NCBI RefSeq assembly: GCF_029223285.1
Contig: NZ_JARHUJ010000001.1
Coordinates: 124,001-188,000, forward strand
Direction of reading: 5' to 3'
DNA: 64,000 bases
Origin: Paraflavitalea sp. CAU 1676
Lineage (GTDB): Bacteria > Bacteroidota > Bacteroidia > Chitinophagales > Chitinophagaceae
This document shows, piece after piece, positions 33,328-41,025 of this stretch. The position numbers and the translations under genes are program-made. The number at the start of each line of letters is the position of its first letter. Within the stretch, counting starts at the first letter, position 1. Under the pieces are notes generated by a model. It was given only the letters and a program-made list of their open reading frames with translations. It was not told the origin of the DNA and did no database searches.

Positions 33328-33909
33328 TTATGCCAACTGGCGGGCTTCGATCTGCCTACTCAGCGATTGGAAGATATCATCGATACCACCAACACCCTTT
33401 ACATACACAACCTTGCCGAAGCCTGCATAATAGCTGGCAACAGGGGCAGTCTTGTTTTCGTACTCCACCAGCCTTGCGCGGATCACGCTCTCATCGGTAT
33501 CGTCGCTGCGGCCAGAGCTTTTGCCACGGTTCAGCAAACGTTTTACCAGTTCTTCCTGATCTACTTCCAGCGCCAGCACAATGGAAATGCCTGCGCCTTT
33601 GCCCGACAGGAGCGTGTCCAGGGCTTCTGCCTGTGCCACCGTACGGGGGAAACCATCAAATAAGAAACCTTTGGCCTGGGAGTTGGCTTCGAGGGCCGAG
33701 TTGATCATTCCGATCACCACCGCATCCGGAACCAGTTGTCCCTTGTCCATAAAGCTTTTTGCTTCCAGACCCAGTTTGGTCTGATTAGCAATTTCTTCGC
33801 GCAGCAGGTTACCCGTGCTAAGATGGATCAAACCATACTTCTCAATAAGTTTTTCCGACTGCGTTCCCTTACCACTTCCGGGAGGGCCAAATAAAATGAG
33901 ATTAAACAT
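33328..33909 (-). CDS. adk: Adenylate kinase
   Basis: A 193-residue nucleotide kinase that interconverts ATP + AMP and 2 ADP. P-loop G-P-P-G-S-G-K-G-T spans residues 8-16, S-T-G-N-L-L-R at about 30-37, F-D-G-F-P-R-T near 83-89, and the LID start G-R-S-D-D-T-D-E. The LID is the short form without the zinc-binding cysteines of longer bacterial enzymes, which accounts for the short length. A perfect -7 box TATATTTG lies 26 bp upstream of the ATG on the minus strand. It is monocistronic with its own terminator. Confidence 0.95.
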   Translation of the reverse strand: MFNLILFGPPGSGKGTQSEKLIEKYGLIHLSTGNLLREEIANQTKLGLEAKSFMDKGQLVPDAVVIGMINSALEANSQAKGFLFDGFPRTVAQAEALDTLLSGKGAGISIVLALEVDQEELVKRLLNRGKSSGRSDDTDESVIRARLVEYENKTAPVASYYAGFGKVVYVKGVGGIDDIFQSLSRQIEARQLA

Positions 33910-33935
33910 GGTACTTACTTCACTTAATGAATGGA

Positions 33936-33943
33936 CAAATATA
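33936..33943 (-). promoter_or_regulatory. -7 promoter box TATATTTG of adk
   Basis: An exact TAnnTTTG match on the minus strand, 26 bp before the adk ATG, giving a leader of about 20 nt. No strong -33 TTTG is visible. Confidence 0.5.
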
Positions 33944-34047
33944 AAGCAAGACCGTTAAAAATCCTTTAACAATCGCGGGTTTCTAATTAAAAATCGGTGA
34001 GGAAACACGGGCTTCTCTTGTAGAAAAGAAAATGTTAAGTTGTGGTG

Positions 34048-34067
34048 GTTGTCGCGGACGCGACAAC
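34048..34067. promoter_or_regulatory. Perfect 20-bp palindrome upstream of msrB
   Basis: The arms GTTGTCGCG and CGCGACAAC are separated by GA. There is no T-run, so it is not a terminator. It ends 20 bp before a consensus -7 box (34088-34095), so it covers the position where a -33 element would be, the usual place for an activator or a blocking repressor. Confidence 0.55.
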
Positions 34068-34087
34068 TATTACGAACCCTTGCTACG

Positions 34088-34095
34088 TAAGTTTG
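34088..34095 (+). promoter_or_regulatory. -7 promoter box TAAGTTTG of msrB
   Basis: An exact TAnnTTTG match, 9 bp before the ATG at 34105, so the 5' leader would be only a few bases. No -33 TTTG is present; the palindrome occupies that place. Confidence 0.5.
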
Positions 34096-34104
34096 TTATA
34101 AATC

Positions 34105-34695
34105 ATGCACATGAAACAGTTTTCGAAATATATTGGCATCCTGTTGCTGGCAACCCTTTTGCAGCAATGCACTTATTCTCAACCCCCGAGTCAGAAAAAA
34201 ACAACTATGAATAGTTCCAAAAAAGACAGCATCAACCCGGTCTATTCCCGCACGGATTCATCAAAAGTGAACTTGCCCGAAGATGAGTGGAAGAAGGTTC
34301 TGTCGGATGAAGTGTACTACATCGCCCGCCTCAAAGGCACTGAGCGGCCAGGCACCAGCCCTTTTGAGCATTCAAAAGAGATTGGCACCTATTATTGCGC
34401 AGCCTGCGGAAACCCGTTGTTCAAAAGTGACACGAAGTTTGAAAGCGGCTGTGGATGGCCCAGTTTTTATGCTCCCATCAGCAAAACCAGCATCATTTAC
34501 CTGCCCGATAATACGCACGGTATGGTCCGTACAGAGGTTGAATGTGGCCGCTGCAAAGCGCATTTGGGTCACGTATTTGAAGATGGACCACCACCAACCG
34601 GCTTGCGCTACTGCATCAACGGGGTAGTGCTCGATTTTGAAAAGGCCAAAGAGGCAGAGACCAAATACAACGAAAAGAGTAAAAAGAGCGAATAA
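34105..34695 (+). CDS. msrB: Exported peptide-methionine (R)-S-oxide reductase
   Basis: A 196-residue MsrB that repairs methionine-R-sulfoxide in proteins. An N-terminal hydrophobic segment ends at L-L-Q-Q-C (Cys22), so it is probably membrane-anchored or a lipoprotein, although Gln at -1 is atypical for a lipobox. The MsrB domain starts near residue 58. Zinc ligands are C98/C101 (C-A-A-C) and C147/C150 (C-G-R-C); C170 in R-Y-C-I-N-G is the catalytic Cys; C116 in S-G-C-G-W-P-S-F is the likely resolving Cys. All key residues are intact. It could start six bases later at a second ATG. A perfect 20-bp palindrome sits upstream of its promoter, consistent with dedicated, perhaps stress-dependent, control. 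Confidence 0.93.
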   Translation: MHMKQFSKYIGILLLATLLQQCTYSQPPSQKKTTMNSSKKDSINPVYSRTDSSKVNLPEDEWKKVLSDEVYYIARLKGTERPGTSPFEHSKEIGTYYCAACGNPLFKSDTKFESGCGWPSFYAPISKTSIIYLPDNTHGMVRTEVECGRCKAHLGHVFEDGPPPTGLRYCINGVVLDFEKAKEAETKYNEKSKKSE

Positions 34696-34718
34696 TTCAG
34701 ATGCGCCGGAAGGCACAG

Positions 34719-34750
34719 GAAGCAGTCCAGGACGGACTGCTTCTTTTTTT
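34719..34750 (+). terminator. Intrinsic terminator of msrB
   Basis: GAAGCAGTCC pairs perfectly with GGACTGCTTC around AGGAC, followed by T7. Confidence 0.93.
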
Positions 34751-34852
34751 ATAATCTACTCAGGATCAACATGTTTTTAAAATGACAATGATGGCGTGTC
34801 TTTTTCTGAAGTTAGCTTAACATATGTGAGAATCAACTTTTTAGATTGACAA

Positions 34853-34885
34853 ACGCGCACCAGACGCGCACCAAACAGGGACCAA
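34853..34885. repeat. Three tandem 11-bp units (ACGCGCACCAR)
   Basis: Two almost identical units, ACGCGCACCAG and ACGCGCACCAA, are followed by the divergent ACAGGGACCAA. The 11-bp period is close to one helical turn, so a protein could bind the units on one DNA face. It lies about 300 bp before the susC promoter. Confidence 0.4.
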
Positions 34886-35154
34886 ACCCGGAGATATCCC
34901 GTATCCCTTCGTCTTTTTTGGGTGTTCATTTCGACTTTGATACGGCTCTGACAGCTCTAAAAGATGGATTTTCCCCAGTCCTCGAATAAATGAACCGATC
35001 GGCCCCCATTCACGCCACATAATCAACGCTTCAGTTCAATACTTCGCAGGGCGGCTAAAGTTGCATGTATGGTATAAAACGCTGCCCATCAGCCGCTAAC
35101 CATTGCTTTACGCACCGGTATCTTCATTAAATGTTAAAGAAATCCAAAGAATTA

Positions 35155-35188
35155 TTTGGTATTGTGTATGGCTTACACATTATATTTG
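35155..35188 (+). promoter_or_regulatory. Promoter of the first susC operon (TTTG-N22-TATATTTG)
   Basis: A -33 TTTG (35155-35158) and a perfect -7 TATATTTG (35181-35188) are separated by 22 bp, near the usual Bacteroidota spacing. Two copies of a 17-bp inverted repeat lie between the elements and over the -7/start region. Confidence 0.7.
35163..35179. promoter_or_regulatory. Operator copy 1: TGTGTA-TGGCT-TACACA
   Basis: Perfect 6-bp arms with a 5-bp spacer, located between the -33 and -7 boxes of the susC promoter. The centre lies 24 bp from that of copy 2. Confidence 0.7.
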
Positions 35189-35203
35189 TGTAGTAGATAC
35201 ACA
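35187..35203. promoter_or_regulatory. Operator copy 2: TGTGTA-GTAGA-TACACA
   Basis: The same arms as copy 1, beginning on the last two bases of the -7 box and covering the expected transcription start. Occupancy here should block RNA polymerase. Confidence 0.7.
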
Positions 35204-35234
35204 TTGTTAACACACCTAAACGAAAGCTTGTATT

Positions 35235-38200
35235 ATGATGCCGAAACGATCGCTTGTGGGGATCCTCATGCTCCTTATGTGCGTCCCGATATTCTCCTGG
35301 GCGCAGAGCAAAACCGTTACCGGTAAAATTACCGACGCCTCCAACGGCACCCCGGTAGCCGGTGCCTCGGTCACCGCCAAAGGTTCCAAGGCCGGAACCT
35401 CCTCCAAAGCAGATGGCAGTTTTTCCTTAACCGTTCCTGCGGCAACCGCCACCCTCACCGTATCGGGCGTAGGGTTCGAGTCGCAGCAAGTACCACTTGC
35501 CGCCGACGTGATTGTGGTAGCCCTGAAAGCCTCTGCAGCCAACCTCAACGAAGTTGTGGTAATTGGCTATGGCACCCAGCGACGCAAAGACGTTACGGGC
35601 GCCATCACCAAAGTGAACGCCGAAAAATTAACGTCCATCGCAGCTCCCTCTTTCGAAGCAGCGCTCCAGGGCAAAGCACCTGGCGTGCAGGTGATACAGG
35701 GCAGTGGCCTGGCCGGCTCGGGATCTGTGATTCGCATACGCGGTATCGCCTCCATCAGTGCAGGCGCCGATCCTTTGTATGTGATTGATGGAATACCGGT
35801 GATTGCCGATGCCTTTTTGCGCAGCAACAGCGGTGGTATGAACCAGAATCCGCTGGCATCCATCAATCCCAACGATATTGAATCTGTCGAAATACTAAAG
35901 GATGCAGCCGCTGCCGGTATCTACGGCAGCCGCGGATCGAACGGGGTGATCCTCATCACCACCAAACGCGGTAAAAGCGGTAAGCCTTCTTACAACTACA
36001 ACAATAAGATCGGCATCTCTACCTATGCCAACAAGCCCGACTTCGTGAGTGGACAGGAATGGTTGCAACTGCGTCAGGAAGCCTGGGAAAATGATGGCAA
36101 TACCGGCAAAGCGCCACTGCCCGGCGGTCTCACCTGGGATCAGGCCAAGAACAACAATACCGATTGGTGGGATGAGTTGACGCGCACGGGCTTTATCAAC
36201 GAACACAGCCTGAGCATGACGCAGGGCAACAAACTCGTGAAAAGTTTTATCGGAGCTACCTACAGCGATAACCAAAGCTACCTGAAGAACAACAGCTATA
36301 CTCGCCTGGGCTTGCGCACCAACTTCGATTTTACCATTACCCCCAAATTCAAAGCCAACGTTAGCTTGGCGTACAACAGGGGTATCAACAAACGGGTGCC
36401 CGCAGCGTGGGCCGGTGGTTTGGGCGATGCCATGAGTACGGCACTTCCGATCTATCCCATCTACAACAACGATAAAACCTGGTTTACCGGTGGCTCCAAT
36501 CCGGTACGCCGCCTCAATGAAACCCTTTGGAGAAATACCGACCATCGCCTCATTGGCGGACTCAACCTCGATTACGAAGTGATCAAAAACCTGAACCTGC
36601 GGGTAAGCGGTTCTTACGATTACCTAAGCGGGATCGACGATCAATGGGAGTCTTCCAACTGGATCAACGATACGCAAAAGCCCGGTATCGCCAAACGTTC
36701 ACCTTACCGCGGTAAGAACTGGGTAGCCTCCGGAACTGCCAATTACAACTGGAGCCCGAACGACGATAACCGTTTCACTTTCCTGGCCGGTATCGAGTTC
36801 CAGGAAAAGAGCTTTATCAACCGGGTGTATGTTGAAAAGAACAGCGATAAGCCTTTCTACAAAAACAAATCACTGTACGAGCACGCACTGGATTCTATCA
36901 AAAACACGACCACGCCGATTAACGGACCTGCCTATAATGCAGAAACATTCGCGAGTGTCTTTGGCCGTGTTAACTACGTATATAAAGAGCGTTATGCTTT
37001 GCAGGCATCGGTACGCCGTGATGGATCATCCAAGTTTGGCCCAAATAAGAAGTACGGTGTATTCCCTACTATCTCTGCCGGTTGGACCATTAGCCAGGAA
37101 GAGTTCATGAAAGACCTAACTTTCATCAACTTCCTGAAACTGCGTGCCAGTTATGGCCTCACCGGTAACTCGAATCTGCTGGCCGGCCGCTATTATTACA
37201 CGTACTATGCCGGCAGCCTGTACAACAACCAATCAACCTGGTATCCTGGTAATATCGGCAACCCCGATCTGGGATGGGAAGAAACCACCAATACCGACCT
37301 GGCCATCGAGTTTGCTGTGCTCAACAGCCGCATCACCGGTGAGCTGGCCTATTACCACAAGAAAACAGCCGATCTGCTGTTGAATACTGCGGTATCGCCC
37401 TCCAATAGCTTTGGCGATTTTTCTCGCAACGTAGAGGGCGGCAAAATACTTAACCAGGGTATTGAGCTAAGCCTGAACGCGAAACTGATCAACAAAAAAG
37501 AACTCACCTTCAGTATTGGTGGCAACATCGCCAAGAACTACAATGAGTTGATCAGCCTTGGTGGTCTGAGTGCCGATGCCGCCGGTGGTGGCAGCAACGA
37601 TACACGGGTGGTAACCGGCTACCCCGTTGGTACCAATTACCTCGTTCGCTACTATGGCGTTGACCCAGCCGATGGATTACCCATTTGGTATGATAAAGCC
37701 GGTAAGCTCACTAAAACATTCAGTCTCGATAACCGCATGCCTGTGGGTTCGGTAGTGCCCGACTTTATTGGTGGCCTCAACCATAACCTCAGTTATAAAG
37801 GTTTCGACTTTTCCAGCTTGTGGACATTCACCATCGGTGGCAATATCTATGACGGTTCAGGAAAAAGGCAGGCAGGGGTGATTACCGATTGGACCATCCG
37901 CCGCGACCAGCTCGACCGCTGGAGGGAACCGGGTGATGTGGCGAAATTCCCCCGCCTTACGATGAATACCGGAACTTACGCAGGCTTAAGCAGCGAATGG
38001 CAATACAACAGTACTATGTTCCTCTACGACGCATCTTATGTGCGTTTGCGCGAATTGTCGCTGGGCTATCGTTTCAGTGCACAATCCCTTTCAAAGCTGC
38101 ACCTGCGCGGAGCAAGGATCTTCGTTACGGGCATGAACCTGCTTACGTTCACCAAATATCCGGGAGGCGATCCTGAAATTGCCCGTGACTTTGAGAATGC

Positions 38201-38288
38201 TACCGACCGCAACCTCAGTCCCAACATTACCTACCTCACCCCTCCTCAGCAAAAATCATGGGTGGTAGGGATAAACGTTACATTCTAA
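35235..38288 (+). CDS. SusC/RagA-family TonB-linked outer-membrane protein (PUL 1)
   Basis: A 1017-residue outer-membrane importer. A signal peptide ends at S-W-A-Q (residue ~23). A carboxypeptidase-regulatory-like domain follows (K-T-V-T-G-K-I-T-D-A, about 25-105), then the SusC signature N-E-V-V-V-I-G-Y-G-T-Q-R-R-K-D-V-T-G, the plug domain (E-S-V-E-I-L-K-D-A-A-A-A-G-I-Y-G-S-R-G-S-N-G near 215-235) and a beta-barrel to the C-terminal Phe. SusC forms a lidded pore with SusD and imports oligosaccharides using TonB energy. It is the first gene of a six-gene operon ending in a GH13 amylase and a regulator, so the ligand is probably an alpha-glucan. No FecR/ECF sigma pair is adjacent; control is likely through the operators overlapping the promoter. 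Confidence 0.95.
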   Translation: MMPKRSLVGILMLLMCVPIFSWAQSKTVTGKITDASNGTPVAGASVTAKGSKAGTSSKADGSFSLTVPAATATLTVSGVGFESQQVPLAADVIVVALKASAANLNEVVVIGYGTQRRKDVTGAITKVNAEKLTSIAAPSFEAALQGKAPGVQVIQGSGLAGSGSVIRIRGIASISAGADPLYVIDGIPVIADAFLRSNSGGMNQNPLASINPNDIESVEILKDAAAAGIYGSRGSNGVILITTKRGKSGKPSYNYNNKIGISTYANKPDFVSGQEWLQLRQEAWENDGNTGKAPLPGGLTWDQAKNNNTDWWDELTRTGFINEHSLSMTQGNKLVKSFIGATYSDNQSYLKNNSYTRLGLRTNFDFTITPKFKANVSLAYNRGINKRVPAAWAGGLGDAMSTALPIYPIYNNDKTWFTGGSNPVRRLNETLWRNTDHRLIGGLNLDYEVIKNLNLRVSGSYDYLSGIDDQWESSNWINDTQKPGIAKRSPYRGKNWVASGTANYNWSPNDDNRFTFLAGIEFQEKSFINRVYVEKNSDKPFYKNKSLYEHALDSIKNTTTPINGPAYNAETFASVFGRVNYVYKERYALQASVRRDGSSKFGPNKKYGVFPTISAGWTISQEEFMKDLTFINFLKLRASYGLTGNSNLLAGRYYYTYYAGSLYNNQSTWYPGNIGNPDLGWEETTNTDLAIEFAVLNSRITGELAYYHKKTADLLLNTAVSPSNSFGDFSRNVEGGKILNQGIELSLNAKLINKKELTFSIGGNIAKNYNELISLGGLSADAAGGGSNDTRVVTGYPVGTNYLVRYYGVDPADGLPIWYDKAGKLTKTFSLDNRMPVGSVVPDFIGGLNHNLSYKGFDFSSLWTFTIGGNIYDGSGKRQAGVITDWTIRRDQLDRWREPGDVAKFPRLTMNTGTYAGLSSEWQYNSTMFLYDASYVRLRELSLGYRFSAQSLSKLHLRGARIFVTGMNLLTFTKYPGGDPEIARDFENATDRNLSPNITYLTPPQQKSWVVGINVTF

Positions 38289-38306
38289 TCCATAAAAGCA
38301 CGAACA

Positions 38307-39686
38307 ATGAAAAAAGCGATCTATATAGCGTTGTTGGGATGTGCGGCCCTGTCAGCAGCATCCTGCAACAAGTTCCTGGAAAGAAAGCCAGCCGGAGCCC
38401 TGACTGAAGATGAGGCGCTGAAAAATGATGCCGACCTGCAAGCCCTCATCAACGGCGCCTACACCGACTACTCCAATAAAGTGTATAGTGGTAAATTGCA
38501 GTGGGTGGAAGACCTCCTGGGCGATCAGGCCAATGGCGCCCTCTATACGGGCGATGATGGAGAGATATTCAAACGAAAAACATCCATCTTCGGCGATTAT
38601 AAGAATGGCTTGTATACCGATGTGTACCGGCCGGCTTATATCGGTAATAAGGTGCTGGATAACATCACCAAAGCAACCGCCGCGAAGAATGAACTGGAGG
38701 GTCAGGCTTACTTCCTGAGGGCCCTGTCTCATTTCGACGCCACAAGACTATGGTCGCAGCCCTGGGGTTTTTCGACCGACAACAGCCACAGCAGTATAGT
38801 ATTGCGGATGAAATCGACCGTTACACCCGGCGAGCGCAGCACACTCAAAGCTGTGTATGAGTCCATCATTGCCGATCTCAAAAAAGCAGAAACCCTCCTG
38901 GGCGATCAGTTGACCCTTGGTAACGCCAACAAATGGGCCGCTAAGGCATTCCTGGCAAGGGTGTACTTCCTGCAGAATGACTTTGCCAATGCGTATGCCT
39001 ATGCCGACCAGGTCATCAAGAGCAAGAAATTCCAACTCGATGCTTCGTATGCCAACCGCTTCTCGGTAGGCTTATCGAAAGAGATCATTTTTGGGTTCAA
39101 GTTCATAGACAACAACCTGTATCCCGGTGCCGAACTCAGGAACCGCTATCGCAGCGATGTAGGGTTTAGTGCACAGGGCAGGTTTCACGTAACGAGCATA
39201 TTCTATGCTGCCGCCACCACGGCCGGCGATGTTCGTGGCACGGCCTGGTACAGCAATACGCTGCAGGCAGGCTTCAATGTGCTGACGAAATACAACAAAA
39301 ATAATTTCGATGTACCGGTATTCGGACTTACGGAGATGAAGTTGATCCGCGCCGAAGCAGGAGCCGAGACCAATGCCGATAAAGCCACGGTATTGGCCGA
39401 TATCAATGATATACTCACACGTGCTTATGGAGGCGCCAGCAAAAATCTTCCCGATGCGGCTGTGGCGGCCACCATCATCAGTACGGCTCGTCGCGAACGT
39501 GAGCTGGAGTTGGTAGGAGAAGGCAACCGCACGCTGGAGATAAAACGCATCGGTGCACGCACCGGTATCAATATCGACCGCCGGGGAGCCCGCTGGAATT
39601 GTCCCGGCCTGGTATTGCAATTCCCCATCAGTGAACAGGCAGCCAATGCATCCTTCCAGATGAACCAGGAAGGCGGCTGCGATTAA
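38307..39686 (+). CDS. SusD/RagB-family starch-binding-type lipoprotein (PUL 1)
   Basis: A 459-residue outer-membrane lipoprotein with lipobox S-A-A-S-C (Cys20), then N-K-F-L-E-R-K-P-A-G. The SusD-type TPR-like N-terminal region includes A-Y-F-L-R-A-L-S-H-F-D, and the C-terminal part has R-R-E-R-E-L-E-L-V-G-E-G-N-R, a hallmark of the family (usually R-x-x-E-L-x-x-E-G-x-R). It closes the SusC pore as the glycan-capturing lid. It is shorter than many SusD proteins (about 500-550). The gap to susC is 18 bp. Confidence 0.93.
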   Translation: MKKAIYIALLGCAALSAASCNKFLERKPAGALTEDEALKNDADLQALINGAYTDYSNKVYSGKLQWVEDLLGDQANGALYTGDDGEIFKRKTSIFGDYKNGLYTDVYRPAYIGNKVLDNITKATAAKNELEGQAYFLRALSHFDATRLWSQPWGFSTDNSHSSIVLRMKSTVTPGERSTLKAVYESIIADLKKAETLLGDQLTLGNANKWAAKAFLARVYFLQNDFANAYAYADQVIKSKKFQLDASYANRFSVGLSKEIIFGFKFIDNNLYPGAELRNRYRSDVGFSAQGRFHVTSIFYAAATTAGDVRGTAWYSNTLQAGFNVLTKYNKNNFDVPVFGLTEMKLIRAEAGAETNADKATVLADINDILTRAYGGASKNLPDAAVAATIISTARRERELELVGEGNRTLEIKRIGARTGINIDRRGARWNCPGLVLQFPISEQAANASFQMNQEGGCD

Positions 39687-39707
39687 TCAACCCATCAACT
39701 AACAATT

Positions 39708-40208
39708 ATGCGATCAATATATTTGTTGACAATACTGCTGGCAGGCGGTCTGTTCTTTACCGGATGCCGGCCCGAAGGCTTCGAGCAGATAGGCACTGCC
39801 AATGATAACCTCACTGCCATTTCCGGCGCCTGGAAGCTCACCAGGGTTACGCAAACCGACTTCGAGTCGCAGCGCAAAGGGTTTCCCTATGCGGTAGAAG
39901 ATATCACCACGCTCTTCAATTATACTTCCCTGCAATTGACGCTCACCCTCAATGCGGGCGCGCCAGGCAATTTTACCATCAACAATGGCACGGCGCCACC
40001 CATCACCAGCATTACTTCGGGTAGCTGGAATGTGGATGATCTCAAAACACCCAAAGCGATCACGTTGAAGAATGGCGCTGTAACCGAAGTAATGACGCTG
40101 GGGGGATATCCCAATACCATCAACAGCAAGCTGAAAGTGAAGGTAACACGAAGCGATGTAGAGAGTAACAAAGTACTCATCGTGTATGATTATGAATTTT
40201 CCCGTTAA
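39708..40208 (+). CDS. DUF5004-like lipoprotein
   Basis: A 166-residue lipoprotein with lipobox F-T-G-C (Cys20). The mature domain starts I-S-G-A-W-K-L-T-R-V-T-Q-T-D, the typical opening of lipocalin-like/DUF5004 proteins, and is beta-rich to the end (V-L-I-V-Y-D-Y-E-F). DUF5004 proteins are regularly encoded in Bacteroidota polysaccharide loci beside SusD and SusE-like genes, with no proven function; a surface accessory role is inferred. The spacing of 21 bp upstream and 18 bp downstream supports membership of the operon. Confidence 0.78.
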   Translation: MRSIYLLTILLAGGLFFTGCRPEGFEQIGTANDNLTAISGAWKLTRVTQTDFESQRKGFPYAVEDITTLFNYTSLQLTLTLNAGAPGNFTINNGTAPPITSITSGSWNVDDLKTPKAITLKNGAVTEVMTLGGYPNTINSKLKVKVTRSDVESNKVLIVYDYEFSR

Positions 40209-40226
40209 CCCTTCAACACAACAATC

Positions 40227-41006
40227 ATGAAAAAGCTTTTAATATTCGCGCTACTCTTGCTGGGTGCAAACCTGGCCAACGCCCAGACCTGTACGTATAC
40301 GAACTATACCATCAGTCCGGCCACTTACACGGCAGAGGATCAGGTAACCATCAACTTCGATTTTACGGGCACCGACCTGGCGGGTGAAACAGACGTGTAC
40401 ATCTGGACCTGGAGCAATGCCGGCGACGGCATTACCAATACAGATTGGAACAACGCGCCCGCAACAGCCAAATTGACGCCGGTAGCCGGATCGCCCAACA
40501 AGTTCACCTTTAAACTGGTGGGCACCACCATGTACAACAAATCACCAGGCCAGCTGAAACAGTTCCAGTTCCTGGGAAAAACAAAGAACGGAAGCAAGAA
40601 ATCCTGCGATAGCAAAGTCAATGCTTTTGATCCCCTGGTATTCGTACCGAGCATGCAGCGCATTTTCCCTGCGCGTGTAGGACAAAATGATGTTGTGTCG
40701 CTTTACTTCCACCAGGACCTGGCCACCACCATCAACGAGCAACGGATGCAACCGGTATCGGTTACTGTAGAGGTATTCGATAACAACGATGTGTCGGCGG
40801 GAGCGCCTGTTACGCTGACCGTAAAAAGTGCCGGCGAAAAATTATGGAAAGCCTACTTCATCCCTACCCGATCCTACACCCCGGGAGCAGGAAAGAAGTT
40901 CGTTCGGTTTACCTATAAGTTCAACGGAACTGTACAGGATGCCAACAACCAGCCGGTAACCGTAAGCACGCCTGTTGTGGAAGTACCCTTAAACGAAATG
41001 AAATAG
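40227..41006 (+). CDS. Secreted E-set-like protein of the PUL (possibly DUF4961-type)
   Basis: A 259-residue exported protein. A signal peptide covers residues 1-19 (A-N-A-Q). The mature protein has two beta-rich parts. The first (about 25-140; A-E-D-Q-V-T-I-N-F-D-F, D-V-Y-I-W-T-W, N-K-F-T-F-K-L, M-Y-N-K-S-P-G) resembles the N-terminal module of the amylase encoded two genes downstream. The second (about 145-255) resembles a fibronectin-like fold. No catalytic motif is seen. With C22 and C128 it could form a disulfide. It is probably a carbohydrate-binding or scaffold protein at the surface. The DUF4961 assignment is from memory of gene context, not a search. Confidence 0.65.
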   Translation: MKKLLIFALLLLGANLANAQTCTYTNYTISPATYTAEDQVTINFDFTGTDLAGETDVYIWTWSNAGDGITNTDWNNAPATAKLTPVAGSPNKFTFKLVGTTMYNKSPGQLKQFQFLGKTKNGSKKSCDSKVNAFDPLVFVPSMQRIFPARVGQNDVVSLYFHQDLATTINEQRMQPVSVTVEVFDNNDVSAGAPVTLTVKSAGEKLWKAYFIPTRSYTPGAGKKFVRFTYKFNGTVQDANNQPVTVSTPVVEVPLNEMK

Positions 41007-41025
41007 CCTACACCAAACATTAATA

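Larger units (their letters stand above)
34751..35234. other. 484-bp region upstream of the polysaccharide utilization locus
   Basis: No credible gene. It contains an 11-bp tandem repeat at 34853-34885, a TTTG/TATATTTG promoter at 35155-35188, and two inverted repeats TGTGTA-N5-TACACA at 35163-35203 that overlap that promoter. Confidence 0.7.

Noticed and set aside
34841-35026. Minus-strand 61-codon frame before the susC operon
   Set aside because: It covers the 11-bp repeat array; no protein-like pattern and no start or terminator context.
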